A program made the translations under genes and the position numbers. 64,000 nucleotides of DNA from Agreia pratensis (lineage in GTDB: Bacteria; Actinomycetota; Actinomycetes; Actinomycetales; Microbacteriaceae). How positions within the stretch are numbered: position 1 is the stretch's first letter; each line of letters begins with the position of its first letter. Below, piece after piece: positions 7,729-15,770 of this stretch. The notes under the pieces were generated by a model, which was given only the letters and a program-made list of their open reading frames with translations, had not been told where the DNA came from and did not search any database. The stretch is from the NCBI RefSeq assembly GCF_900177685.1, contig NZ_FXAY01000003.1, positions 124,001-188,000 on the forward strand, given 5' to 3'.

Positions 7729-8582
7729 TGCGTGCTCTCTTCTGATCTCACCGCAGGGCGGGTGAGGGCCGAGATGATGCGAAGGATGCTGGGAAGGTCG
7801 TCGGATGCCGCTTCGGGTGCCGACGGAGCGAACTCCGTGATGCCGGCGCCGACGAGCGGGAAACGCGCACGGATCGCGGAGATCGCCTGCACGAGCTGCT
7901 GCACGCTGAGCCCGAACGGTTCGGGGTAGCCGACGCCGTCGATCTCGGCGGGGTCGAGGACATCGAGATCGACGTGGATGTACACGGAACGCGCTCCTGT
8001 CTCGGCGATCGCCTCGACGACGGACTCCGGCTGCTGCAGCTGTGCGACCGACACGACTCGAATGCCCGCCGCATCGATGTAGGCGGCTTCATCGTCGTCG
8101 AGAGCGCGCGTACCGGCGAGCACCACTCGTGTGCTCGGCAGGGGATCGGCGGGCAGCAGCGCGTCCGGACCATCGCCGAGCAAAGTGCGCAGCACCATTC
8201 CGTGGAACGCGTGCGAGGGTGAACTCTCGGGCGAGTTGAGGTCGCCGTGGGCATCGAACCAGACCACGGCGGTCGATTCGCCGGAGGATTCGAGCGCGTG
8301 TGGGATAGCACCGAGCTCGACAGCGCAGTCGCCACCGATCGTCACGACGGCCCCGGAGGTGGCACCGAGCACGCGCCGCTGGCTCGCGAGCACAGACTGG
8401 AGGGCCGTGTAGCGCAGAACACCGGTGCCCTGCGACTCGCCTGCTCCCACGGGCACGTCAACCACTCTGGTGGCTGCGGCGGGCAGATCACCCTGGATGG
8501 CCGATGCTCCATCGACGAGGCGCATCGCCCGTGACGAGCCGGAGCCCTGCCACTGAGGCACGATCACGAAAGTAGCTGGCAC
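7725..8582 (-). CDS. Arginase/agmatinase family ureohydrolase-like protein
   Basis: 285 residues of the ureohydrolase fold. Metal-site motifs: GGDC (83-86), WFDAHGDLN (Asp110, His112, Asp114) and HVDLDVLDP (Asp205, Asp207). The first motif has Cys86 where canonical arginases have the metal-binding His of GGDH. A Glu in ITEFAPS corresponds to the substrate-site region. It may be a formiminoglutamase-, arginase- or agmatinase-like hydrolase, or a variant with altered metal use. It is the first gene of the coupled leftward run, with the crotonase start overlapping its stop. Confidence 0.85.
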   Translation of the reverse strand: MPATFVIVPQWQGSGSSRAMRLVDGASAIQGDLPAAATRVVDVPVGAGESQGTGVLRYTALQSVLASQRRVLGATSGAVVTIGGDCAVELGAIPHALESSGESTAVVWFDAHGDLNSPESSPSHAFHGMVLRTLLGDGPDALLPADPLPSTRVVLAGTRALDDDEAAYIDAAGIRVVSVAQLQQPESVVEAIAETGARSVYIHVDLDVLDPAEIDGVGYPEPFGLSVQQLVQAISAIRARFPLVGAGITEFAPSAPEAASDDLPSILRIISALTRPAVRSEESTQ

Positions 8583-8623
8583 CTGTTCAGTCTTCCACGG
8601 TCTTCGGGCCGTAAGACCGGATG

Positions 8624-9370
8624 TTATTCGACCGGTGCGTCGATCGGACGAGCCGGCTGATTCTTTGCTTTCAGCTGCGCGAGGCGGGCGTCGACCTCGG
8701 TGAGCTCGCCGAGATCGTCGAGGCTCTCGAATTGGGCGTCGAGACTCGAAGCAGTGAGCTCCTCCTGCCCGCGGACCTTCGCTTCTTCGCGACGGATCTT
8801 GTCTTCGAATCGGCCCAGATCGCTCGTGGGGTCGAGGAGATCGATGCTCTTGAGTGCATCCTGCACGGTGCTCTGTGCCTCGACGGTCTTGGCGCGCGCC
8901 GCGAGCTCGTCGCGCTTGCGCGTCAGCTGCCCGAGCTTCTCTTTCATGGCGTTGAGGCCGGTCTTGAGCTTCTCCACCACCTCGGTCTGTGAGGCGATCG
9001 ACGGTTCGGCGTCGGCTGCCTCGTTCTCGCTCTGCAGCTGGCGCGTCAGCGCGACCTTGGCGAGCGCATCGAACTTGTCGGCGTCGAGCGTGTTGCCGGC
9101 CACACGGAGCTCGTCGCCCTTCTGGCTCGCGGCGAGGGCCTTGCGACCCCAGTCTTCTGCCGTCTTCACGTCTTCGCGGTGGTCGTCTTCGAGCAGTCGT
9201 AGGTTGCCGATGGTCTGCGCGATGGCGCTCTCCGCGTCGGCGATGTTGTCGCTGTAGTCACGTACGAGCTGGTCGAGCATCAACTGAGGATCCTCGGCCT
9301 GATCGATCAGTGCATTGATGTTCGCCTTGGCGAGCTGCGTGATGCGACCGATGATGGATTGCTTTGCCAT
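8624..9370 (-). CDS. pspA: PspA/IM30 family membrane-stress protein
   Basis: 248 residues, almost entirely predicted alpha-helical coiled coil, beginning MAKQSIIGRITQLAKANINALIDQ. The first about 25 residues form the amphipathic helix that binds membrane; the DPQLMLDQLVRDY segment is diagnostic of PspA/Vipp1. PspA-family proteins assemble as ESCRT-III-like rods that protect stressed membranes. The C-terminal tail (about 225-248) is Ala/Pro-rich. It lies 39 bp downstream of the TPM-domain membrane protein on the same strand, a pairing that suggests a shared envelope-stress role. Confidence 0.92.
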   Translation of the reverse strand: MAKQSIIGRITQLAKANINALIDQAEDPQLMLDQLVRDYSDNIADAESAIAQTIGNLRLLEDDHREDVKTAEDWGRKALAASQKGDELRVAGNTLDADKFDALAKVALTRQLQSENEAADAEPSIASQTEVVEKLKTGLNAMKEKLGQLTRKRDELAARAKTVEAQSTVQDALKSIDLLDPTSDLGRFEDKIRREEAKVRGQEELTASSLDAQFESLDDLGELTEVDARLAQLKAKNQPARPIDAPVE

Positions 9371-9409
9371 TGTCTTCTCCTTGGGTTGTGACCGTGGATC
9401 GTGCGTTTA

Positions 9410-11509
9410 CTAAAAGCGCCCGCCACCACCGCGACGCCCGCCCGAGCGTCCCGACGACGAGCTTCGGCGCGAGCCCGACGAGCGTGATGACCGCGACGAA
9501 CCAGAGGATCGGGAGCTGCCGCCCCAGCTCGACGATCCGCCGAACAGCCCCCCGGAGTATGAGCGCCGCGACGAGCCGCCGCCCGAGAAGAGACCCCCGA
9601 AGAGGCCGCCGAGCGCGGCCGAATCGCCGTCGTCGTCCGGCCATCCCTGGCTTGACGGTGAGCTGTAGGCATCGACATCGTTGCGGGCGGACTGGTCGGC
9701 GGACTGGGCGAAGCTGTTCGCCTGAGTTGCAGAGGCCAACGCGCGTTCCGGGTCGGTCGCCTGCAGACCGTGCGCCTCGGCAAGGAGCCGTTCGGCTTCG
9801 GCTATACGAGTGCGGGCATCGACGCTGACGGCCCCTCGGCGCGTCACCACATACTCTTTCACCCCAGAGATGGTGTCGGATGCCGTCCGGAGAGTCCTCG
9901 AGAGCTGCTCCTGTGTGCGGGCCAGCCGCTGTGTCTTCTCGCGCTCGACCGCGAGCGCGGCGTCGAGCGGTGCATTCGCCGACTGCAGCGACTGAAGCGC
10001 GGCGATCGGATCCGACGGACCGGAGGCCTGGGCCTGTGTGACGGCTGTCTCCACCTGGGTGATCAAAGGACTCAGCTCGGCGCTGCGGGCCGTTCCCTCG
10101 GCTGTCGAGAGCAGAGCTCGTGCTTCGGCGGTATCGCTGGATGCTTCGGCGATCGCAGATGTGAGCGCGGCGACCGCGTGGTGCAACGCGGTCGTCAGGG
10201 TGTCGATCGCTGCGAGCAGGACTCCGGCTTGCGCGACCGCGGCCTGCGCGCGTTGGATGCTCACGGCCGCCTCGCTCGCGCGGCCCGCGGTGATGAGACC
10301 GGGTACAGCATGAGCCGTAGCATCGGCGTACGACAGGAGTCTCTCGGCTTGGGACGAGTTGTCGCTGACCGTGGCGATGGCCTGCGGCGCGTATCGCCCG
10401 TTGAGAGAGGCGAGGGCGGCAGCCGCACTCGGCGCGCTCTCCCGAGTCGCCGCTACGCCCGACGCGATGGCGTCCAGGGCGGGCTGCGGATTCTTCTCGA
10501 GCTCGCGCAGCGCAGCGAACGCTTCGGCCTGGGCGTCGAGCTCAGCGTCTGCACTCGTGCAGAGCTCGATGATCTGCAGCGACCATGCCTTCGTGTCTTC
10601 TGCACTGTCGGGTGTGCTGTCGTCGATGCGCTGTTTGAGCGCGAAGCTCTCGCGCACCTTCTGTTTTGCGCTCTCGAGGGTCTGGGCGAATGTCGCCGTC
10701 GCATCGTCGCCGAACTGAGCTACGGCGAATCCCAGTTCCTGTTCGCTGGTCGTGACTGCGTCGTCGAGCTCAACGAGGAGCCTCCCCACCTCTCTGTCGA
10801 GGTCGACCTGGCTCGGGCCGGACTCGCCCGAGCGAGCGGATGCGGCCGAGGACGTCGTGCGTCTGCGCAGAAAGACGATCCCGACGATGGCTGCAACCAC
10901 GACCACAGTTCCGCCGAGAACCCAGGTCAAGATGGTCGGACCCCCGCCGCGGCCAGTCGGATCGGCGTTGTTCGGCGTGATCACAGGGTCGGACACTCCC
11001 TGGCCTCTGAGCAGCTCGCCGAGACCGGTGGCAGTGTTGACAGCAGCCCCCGCCCAGTCGTTCTGGCGCAGCGACGGCCGGATCGCGGTGGTTTCCAGCT
11101 GCTCGAGCTGCGCGTCGCTCAGCGTGAAATCCGGATCGACGGACACCTGGTACAGGCGTTCGTCGGTGGCGATGGCCAGGAGCACGTCGTTGACGCCGAG
11201 ATCGTTCTTGACGGCGGTGTCATCGGCCCATGCCTCTCTGTCGTCGGCGCCCGTGAAACTCGCGACGTAGACCACGAAGAGATTGACACCCTCTTCTTTC
11301 GACAACTCGTCGAGCGCATCCTGCACTTCGGCCGCGCGATTGCCGAGCACTCCTGTGCGGTCGACGATGTACGCACCGTTCAAGTCGACGGGGTCGGTCG
11401 CTGCGGCCGAGAGCGGTGCCTGAACGGCGAGCAGAGCGAGAACGAGCCCGATCCCGGCGAGGAGGCCGGATCGGAGGCGGAAGAATCGTCGGTGATCTCT
11501 ACTGGACAT
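9410..11509 (-). CDS. TPM-domain membrane protein with coiled coil and Ser/Arg/Gly tail
   Basis: 699 residues from ATG 11509. Signal peptide about 1-36 (LLAGIGLVLALLAVQAPLSA), extracytoplasmic TPM (YgcG/Psb32-like) domain about 45-168, a transmembrane helix about 192-214 ending in RRR, then a long Ala/Gln/Glu-rich helical region (about 235-630) and a C-terminal tail (about 640-699) made of Gly-Gly-Leu-Phe-Gly repeats followed by Ser/Arg/Gly runs. The longer frame to 11689 has no signal-peptide logic and crosses the divergent gene. The cytoplasmic helical part could contact the PspA encoded next; this is inference. Confidence 0.85.
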   Translation of the reverse strand: MSSRDHRRFFRLRSGLLAGIGLVLALLAVQAPLSAAATDPVDLNGAYIVDRTGVLGNRAAEVQDALDELSKEEGVNLFVVYVASFTGADDREAWADDTAVKNDLGVNDVLLAIATDERLYQVSVDPDFTLSDAQLEQLETTAIRPSLRQNDWAGAAVNTATGLGELLRGQGVSDPVITPNNADPTGRGGGPTILTWVLGGTVVVVAAIVGIVFLRRRTTSSAASARSGESGPSQVDLDREVGRLLVELDDAVTTSEQELGFAVAQFGDDATATFAQTLESAKQKVRESFALKQRIDDSTPDSAEDTKAWSLQIIELCTSADAELDAQAEAFAALRELEKNPQPALDAIASGVAATRESAPSAAAALASLNGRYAPQAIATVSDNSSQAERLLSYADATAHAVPGLITAGRASEAAVSIQRAQAAVAQAGVLLAAIDTLTTALHHAVAALTSAIAEASSDTAEARALLSTAEGTARSAELSPLITQVETAVTQAQASGPSDPIAALQSLQSANAPLDAALAVEREKTQRLARTQEQLSRTLRTASDTISGVKEYVVTRRGAVSVDARTRIAEAERLLAEAHGLQATDPERALASATQANSFAQSADQSARNDVDAYSSPSSQGWPDDDGDSAALGGLFGGLFSGGGSSRRSYSGGLFGGSSSWGGSSRSSGSSRSSRSSGSRRSSSSGRSGGRRGGGGRF

Positions 11510-11614
11510 CGCAGGCAGTCTAGAACAGCGGCGTGCATCGGCGGTATCGCCTCTTTGTGTCGCTCCGTTACAGCCGCGCTGTAGAGGACAGGCCGTAGTG
11601 ACCATGATGGATGC

Positions 11615-12358
11615 ATGCCCACCCGCACAGCGAAGCGACTCAGCGTCGTCGAGGTCACGCGTTTCCGCCCCCGCGATGTCGACTACCACGCTTACGTCGA
11701 GGTGCTCAACTCCCGAGCCGTCCGCGCTGCGGAGGATGCGGGTTGGAGCGTCAACCGCATTGCCGCCGCCGACGTCGGAACGGCATCGCTGCTCTCACTC
11801 ACCGATGCCAGCGATGCGATCATGATCATGGGTGGCGAAGATATCTCGCCTCGCTTCTACGGCGGCGCAGCGAACTACCCGTTCGAGAGTCAGCATTTCG
11901 AGACCGCAGACGAGGGGCAGGTCTCGCTCGTGCACCGAGCACTTCGCAGGGGCACGCCTCTTCTAGGGATCTGCCGCGGCCTGCAGATCATCAACGTCGC
12001 CCTCGGTGGCACCATCCTTCAAGATCTCGGAACGCAGACCATCCACAAGAATCTGGGTGCCCCCATTCGCGACATCATGGCCGCACACACCGTGGCACTC
12101 GACTCCTCCAGCAGGCTGTCCGCCGACCTCGGCGTCTCCGAGATTCTCGTGCAGAGTGCTCATCACCAGGCCGTTGCGCGCCTCGGCGAGGGGCTGGTCG
12201 CTGTCGGCACCGCACCCGACGGTGTGGTCGAGGCGGTGGAGCATGCCGAGGCGCCGATAACCGGGGTGCAGTTCCATCCAGAGGACCCGGGTTCGCCGGC
12301 GGGGCAGCTCTCTGCTCTGGTCGCCCGACTCAGCGTGCGAGAGCGCGAGCTGGCCTGA
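11615..12358 (+). CDS. Gamma-glutamyl-GABA hydrolase-like class I glutamine amidotransferase
   Basis: 247 residues with the peptidase C26/PuuD arrangement. The nucleophile elbow is LLGICRGLQIIN (Cys near residue 113), the oxyanion strand is MIMGGEDISPRFYGG, and the catalytic dyad is supplied by GVQFHPED. HHQAV before it is the substrate-side histidine segment of the family. PuuD-type enzymes hydrolyse gamma-glutamylated amines such as gamma-Glu-GABA. It is divergent from the TPM gene with a 105-bp gap. A CATGAT box lies 6 nt upstream of ATG 11615, a weaker case of the leaderless pattern seen elsewhere here. Confidence 0.85.
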   Translation: MPTRTAKRLSVVEVTRFRPRDVDYHAYVEVLNSRAVRAAEDAGWSVNRIAAADVGTASLLSLTDASDAIMIMGGEDISPRFYGGAANYPFESQHFETADEGQVSLVHRALRRGTPLLGICRGLQIINVALGGTILQDLGTQTIHKNLGAPIRDIMAAHTVALDSSSRLSADLGVSEILVQSAHHQAVARLGEGLVAVGTAPDGVVEAVEHAEAPITGVQFHPEDPGSPAGQLSALVARLSVRERELA

Positions 12359-12375
12359 GGTCGATCTCGGTCGTC

Positions 12376-12822
12376 TCAGCCGTTCGACCGTGTGGCCGCG
12401 GCGATGATCGCCGTCAGTGAGGCCTGCATGGCCTGAAGTTCGGCGACGGGCATTCCGAGCTGCTCGATCATCGCCTGCGGGATGCTCTCCGCACGTGATC
12501 GCAGAGCCCGGCCGGCTTCGGTGAGGGTCACGTCGAGTCGCCGCTCGTCGGCGGCACTCCGCCGCCGATCGATGAGACCGGATGCCTCGAGTCGCTTGAG
12601 CAGGGGAGAGAGGGTCGCGGGTTCGAGCTGAAGCGCTGCGCCGAGCTCTTTCACCGATCTCGGATCCTGCTGCCAGAGGGCTAGCATCACAAGGTATTGC
12701 GGGTGCGTCAGACCGAGTGGTTCGAGGACGGGACGGTAGAGCCCGATTACGCTGCGCGATGCCACAGCCAGAGCGAAGCACACCTGATTCTCGAGCGCCA
12801 GCACGTCGACGTCCTGAGCCAT
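12376..12822 (-). CDS. OhrR-like MarR family transcriptional regulator
   Basis: 148 residues. The N-terminal stretch NQVCFALAVASRSVIGLYRP and LTHPQYLVMLALW match the organic-hydroperoxide sensor OhrR. Cys15 is at the sensing position and Tyr29 is present, but the second sensor-contacting Tyr (position 40 in Bacillus OhrR) is His. The winged helix follows (LGAALQLEPATLSPLLKRLE; wing DERRLDVTLTEAG). No other Cys occurs, so it would be a one-Cys sensor. An SD-like GAAGGGAAG precedes ATG 12822. No ohr gene adjoins; the neighbour upstream is pyruvate oxidase. Confidence 0.85.
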   Translation of the reverse strand: MAQDVDVLALENQVCFALAVASRSVIGLYRPVLEPLGLTHPQYLVMLALWQQDPRSVKELGAALQLEPATLSPLLKRLEASGLIDRRRSAADERRLDVTLTEAGRALRSRAESIPQAMIEQLGMPVAELQAMQASLTAIIAAATRSNG

Positions 12823-12859
12823 GCACGCTTCCCTTCGCCCGTGCGAAGCGCACGAATCA

Positions 12860-12876
12860 ATAGGGCACTAAGTATA
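12860..12876 (-). promoter_or_regulatory. Candidate promoter and operator of the OhrR-like gene
   Basis: On the minus strand TATACT (12871-12876) is a five-of-six -10 match, followed at once by TTAGTGCCCTAT (12860-12871), an imperfect palindrome (8 of 12 positions). A repressor there would block its own promoter, as MarR proteins often do. No strong -35 is seen; it would fall within the 3' end of the pyruvate oxidase gene. Confidence 0.3.
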
Positions 12877-12882
12877 AGAGGC

Positions 12883-14637
12883 TCAGAGTCCAGGAACGTG
12901 TTTGATGTTCGATCGCGCCATCCGCACGGCCTCGCCGACGCCGCCGTTCAAAACGAGCTTCGACATGGCCAGGCCGAATCCGGTGACCTGCTTCGCCGTG
13001 ATGGTCGGTGGCAGCGACAGGGCAAGCGGATCGGTGGCGATGTCGACCAGCGCGGGACCGTCGTGAGCGAACGCCTCGCCGAGTGCCCCGCGCAGGTCCT
13101 GCGGATCCTCGACGCGACGCGAGAAGAAGCCGAGGGCCGCGGCGACGGCGGCGTAGTCGACGCCGGGCACGTCCACTCCGAAGTCGGGGTAGCCGTCGAC
13201 GAACATCTCGAGTTTCACCAGGCCGAGCGTGGAGTTGTTGAAGACGACGACTTTGATGGGCAGCTTGTAGGCGGCGATGGTCACCAGCTCGCCGAGAAGC
13301 ATCGACAGCCCGCCATCACCCGAGATGGTGACGACCTGGCGACCCGGATACGCGGACTGTGCTCCGATGGCATGGGGAACCGCGTTCGCCATCGAGCCGT
13401 GCAGGTATGAGCCGATCAGACGGCGTCGCCCGTTCGGGGTGATGTAACGCGCCTGCCAGACGTTGCCCATTCCGGTGTCGGCAGTGACGATGGCGTCGTC
13501 GGACAGGAGCTCGTCGAGCACGGTCGCTGCGAATTCCGGGTGGATCGGCACGGTCTTGTCGACGTCGGTGTACTTTCCCACGACCGAGTCGAGAAGTCTG
13601 TGGTGCCGCTTCAGGGTCTTCTCGAGGAAGCTCCGGTTGCGCTCGCCCCGGATCAGCGGTGTCAGGGCAGCCAGGGTTGAGGCGACGTCACCGTGGATCG
13701 CGTGCGTCACGCTCGCTCGTCGACCGAGGTGCGACGCGTCGGCATCGATCTGAGCGATCTGCACCTTCGTTCCGTCGGGCAGGAACTGCTCGTACGGAAA
13801 ATCCGTACCGAGCAGGATGAGCAGTTCGGCATCGTGGATTCCGGCGTGCGCCGCGCCGTAGCCGAGCAGCCCGGTCATGCCGACGTCGAACGGGTTGTCG
13901 TACTGAATCCACTGCTTGCCGCGCATGGTGTGGCCCACGGGGGCGGCGAGCAGATCGGCGAATGCGACGACCTCGTCGTGCGAGCCCTCGACCCCCGCGC
14001 CCGCGAAGATGGCGACCGTCTTCGCCTCGTTGATAGCGCTGGCCAGAAGAGCGATGTCGTGTTCGTCTGGCACGATCGCGGCAGTCCGGGGCAGAACGAA
14101 TGCCGGAGCCGAGCCCACGGCATCCAGCTCGGCGACGTCGCCGGGCAGCGAGACGACGGCCACGCCGCCGAGTCCGGTCGCGTGCCGGATGGCGGAGTTC
14201 ACGACGCGCGGTGCCTGCACGGCCGTCGAGACGAGCTCGCAGTAGTTCGAGCATTCGACGAACAGACGGTCGGGGTGGGTCTCTTGAAAGTACGAGCTGC
14301 CGATCTCGACGCTCGGGATGTGACTCGCGATCGCCAGAACGGGCGCTCCAGAGCGGTGGGCGTCGAACAAGCCATTGATGAGGTGCAGATTTCCCGGGCC
14401 GCAACTGCCGGCGCATACGGCCAGCTTTCCGGTGAGCTGAGCCTCGGCTCCGGCGGCGAAGGCCGCCGCCTCTTCGTTGCGCACGTGGATCCAGTCGATG
14501 CCGCCCTTGGCGGAACCTCCCGTGCGGCGGACGGCGTCGACCACAGGGTTGAGGCTGTCGCCGACGATGCCGTAGATGCGGTGGACCCCCGCGTCGACGA
14601 GTTGTGCGATGAGCTGATCTGCAACGGTATTAGCCAT
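12883..14637 (-). CDS. poxB: Pyruvate dehydrogenase (quinone)/pyruvate oxidase, ThDP-dependent
   Basis: 584 residues with the three ThDP-enzyme domains. The Pyr domain carries the catalytic Glu in HVRNEEAAAFAAGAEA, the middle domain binds FAD, and the PP domain has the Mg-ThDP motif ISGDGGLSMLLGE with downstream NNSTLGLVKLE. The length and the C-terminal helix region (MARSNIKHVPGL) fit PoxB, which decarboxylates pyruvate to acetate and CO2 at the membrane with electrons to quinone. Acetolactate synthase-type enzymes share the fold, but the GDGGLSM/NNSTLGL combination favours PoxB. The OhrR-like gene follows after 60 bp on the same strand. Confidence 0.88.
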   Translation of the reverse strand: MANTVADQLIAQLVDAGVHRIYGIVGDSLNPVVDAVRRTGGSAKGGIDWIHVRNEEAAAFAAGAEAQLTGKLAVCAGSCGPGNLHLINGLFDAHRSGAPVLAIASHIPSVEIGSSYFQETHPDRLFVECSNYCELVSTAVQAPRVVNSAIRHATGLGGVAVVSLPGDVAELDAVGSAPAFVLPRTAAIVPDEHDIALLASAINEAKTVAIFAGAGVEGSHDEVVAFADLLAAPVGHTMRGKQWIQYDNPFDVGMTGLLGYGAAHAGIHDAELLILLGTDFPYEQFLPDGTKVQIAQIDADASHLGRRASVTHAIHGDVASTLAALTPLIRGERNRSFLEKTLKRHHRLLDSVVGKYTDVDKTVPIHPEFAATVLDELLSDDAIVTADTGMGNVWQARYITPNGRRRLIGSYLHGSMANAVPHAIGAQSAYPGRQVVTISGDGGLSMLLGELVTIAAYKLPIKVVVFNNSTLGLVKLEMFVDGYPDFGVDVPGVDYAAVAAALGFFSRRVEDPQDLRGALGEAFAHDGPALVDIATDPLALSLPPTITAKQVTGFGLAMSKLVLNGGVGEAVRMARSNIKHVPGL

Positions 14638-14733
14638 GTCACCAGTTAACCCCGCTGGTTTGTGTACAGGCTAAGACGCGTGTCGAAACTCCGGATTGCG
14701 TGGCACCGGGGTCGATGGTGCGGTGTCTAGATG

Positions 14734-14805
14734 TGCCCTCGACTGGATTTGAACCAGCGACCTATTCCTTCGGAGGGAAGCGCTCTTCCGCTGAGCTACG
14801 AGGGC
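14734..14805 (-). tRNA. tRNA-Arg (anticodon CCG)
   Basis: A 72-nt cloverleaf on the minus strand: acceptor GCCCTCG pairs with CGAGGGC, D arm GCTC/GAGC, anticodon loop CTCCGAA giving CCG (reads CGG), and T loop TTCAAAT with stem GCTGG/CCAGT. The outermost anticodon-stem pair is a C-U mismatch. CCA is not encoded. It lies between poxB and a transglutaminase-like gene. Confidence 0.92.
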
Positions 14806-14917
14806 GTACACCAGAAAACCTACCAGAAGCGGCACACTGTAGCGCGCGTGATGGCCGGCAAGGGACGGCCGCACGCGCAACATGAACTCGAAACATTCGA
14901 ATGGCATGATGCATGCC

Positions 14918-15712
14918 ATGAAGCGCTCCGTCTCAGCCCACATCGCCGTTCGAATCGACAGTCCCGTGACCATGGTCTTCGCCGCTTCGGTGGCCGAAGG
15001 GATCACCAAGGAGGTCGAGACCATCGACTTCCGATACGGCGACAGCAGCATCACGCCGGTTGAGATCAGCGATCTGCACGGCACAAGGCTGCATCAGTTC
15101 ACGGTCGGAGCCGGAACGCTCACCATGGACTACTGGGCGACGGTGATGGGGGATGCGGTGCCCGCCGCCATCACAGCGATCGATCGCATCACCTATCTCA
15201 AGCCGAGCAGGTACTGCGAGTCCGACATCCTGCTTCCCACAGCCGTCTCCGAATTCGCCGGCCTCAAAGGCCGTTCTCTGCTCGACGCGGTGAGTTCCTG
15301 GGTCGGTGACAAGCTGAGCTACGTTCCGGGCTCGAGCCTGCCCACAGACGGCGCGGTTCGAACGCTGCTCGCACGGCAAGGCGTCTGCCGTGACTATGCG
15401 CACCTCGTCGTTGCTCTGCTGCGCGCACTGGACGTGCCCGCGCGATTGGTGGCCGTGTATGCGCCGGGGCTCGATCCGATGGACTTCCACGCCGTGGCCG
15501 AGGCATTCGTCGAGGGTGCGTGGTACATCGTCGATGCGACTGCACTGGCCCCGAGGCAGAGCCTGGTGCGCATCTCGACGGGACGCGATGCCGCCGACAC
15601 CGCATTTCTCACGAACCACGACGGTCTCCTCACCCTGACCGAGCTCGAGGTGACGGCGACGGTCGACGAGCTGCCGACCGACGACGTGACCCAGCTGGTG
15701 CAATTGCGCTGA
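14918..15712 (+). CDS. Transglutaminase-like family protein
   Basis: 264 residues from ATG 14918. An N-terminal beta-sandwich (about 1-110) is followed by a transglutaminase/cysteine-peptidase core with triad Cys157 (RQGVCRDYAHL), His191 (MDFHAVAEAF) and Asp206 (WYIVDATALAP). Bacterial proteins of this type are usually isopeptidase- or protease-like; substrates are unknown. No signal peptide. Earlier in-frame Met codons (14882, 14906) exist, but the conserved start of the domain and the short leader favour 14918. The gene stands alone between the tRNA and argS. Confidence 0.85.
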   Translation: MKRSVSAHIAVRIDSPVTMVFAASVAEGITKEVETIDFRYGDSSITPVEISDLHGTRLHQFTVGAGTLTMDYWATVMGDAVPAAITAIDRITYLKPSRYCESDILLPTAVSEFAGLKGRSLLDAVSSWVGDKLSYVPGSSLPTDGAVRTLLARQGVCRDYAHLVVALLRALDVPARLVAVYAPGLDPMDFHAVAEAFVEGAWYIVDATALAPRQSLVRISTGRDAADTAFLTNHDGLLTLTELEVTATVDELPTDDVTQLVQLR

Positions 15713-15756
15713 CGACGCCCGTCGCGCGCGCACGGCGGCCGATGCGGGCTGAACGG

Positions 15757-15762
15757 TAAGAT
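15757..15762 (+). promoter_or_regulatory. Candidate -10 (TAAGAT) of a leaderless argS promoter
   Basis: TAAGAT fits TANNNT and ends 8 nt before GTG 15771, so transcription would begin at or very near the start codon. No SD sequence is present between the box and the start. Confidence 0.4.
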
Positions 15763-15770
15763 CGACGCTC

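Noticed and set aside
11517-11600. Operator-like repeats (GGCGGTATCGCC and imperfect ACAGCGGC/GCCGCGCTGT) between the TPM and amidotransferase genes
   Set aside because: Stems of 4 bp or with mismatches are expected by chance at this base composition.
12340-12385. Terminator between the convergent amidotransferase and OhrR-like genes
   Set aside because: Only a 5-bp CTGAG/CTCAG pairing with a 15-nt loop and no T-run.
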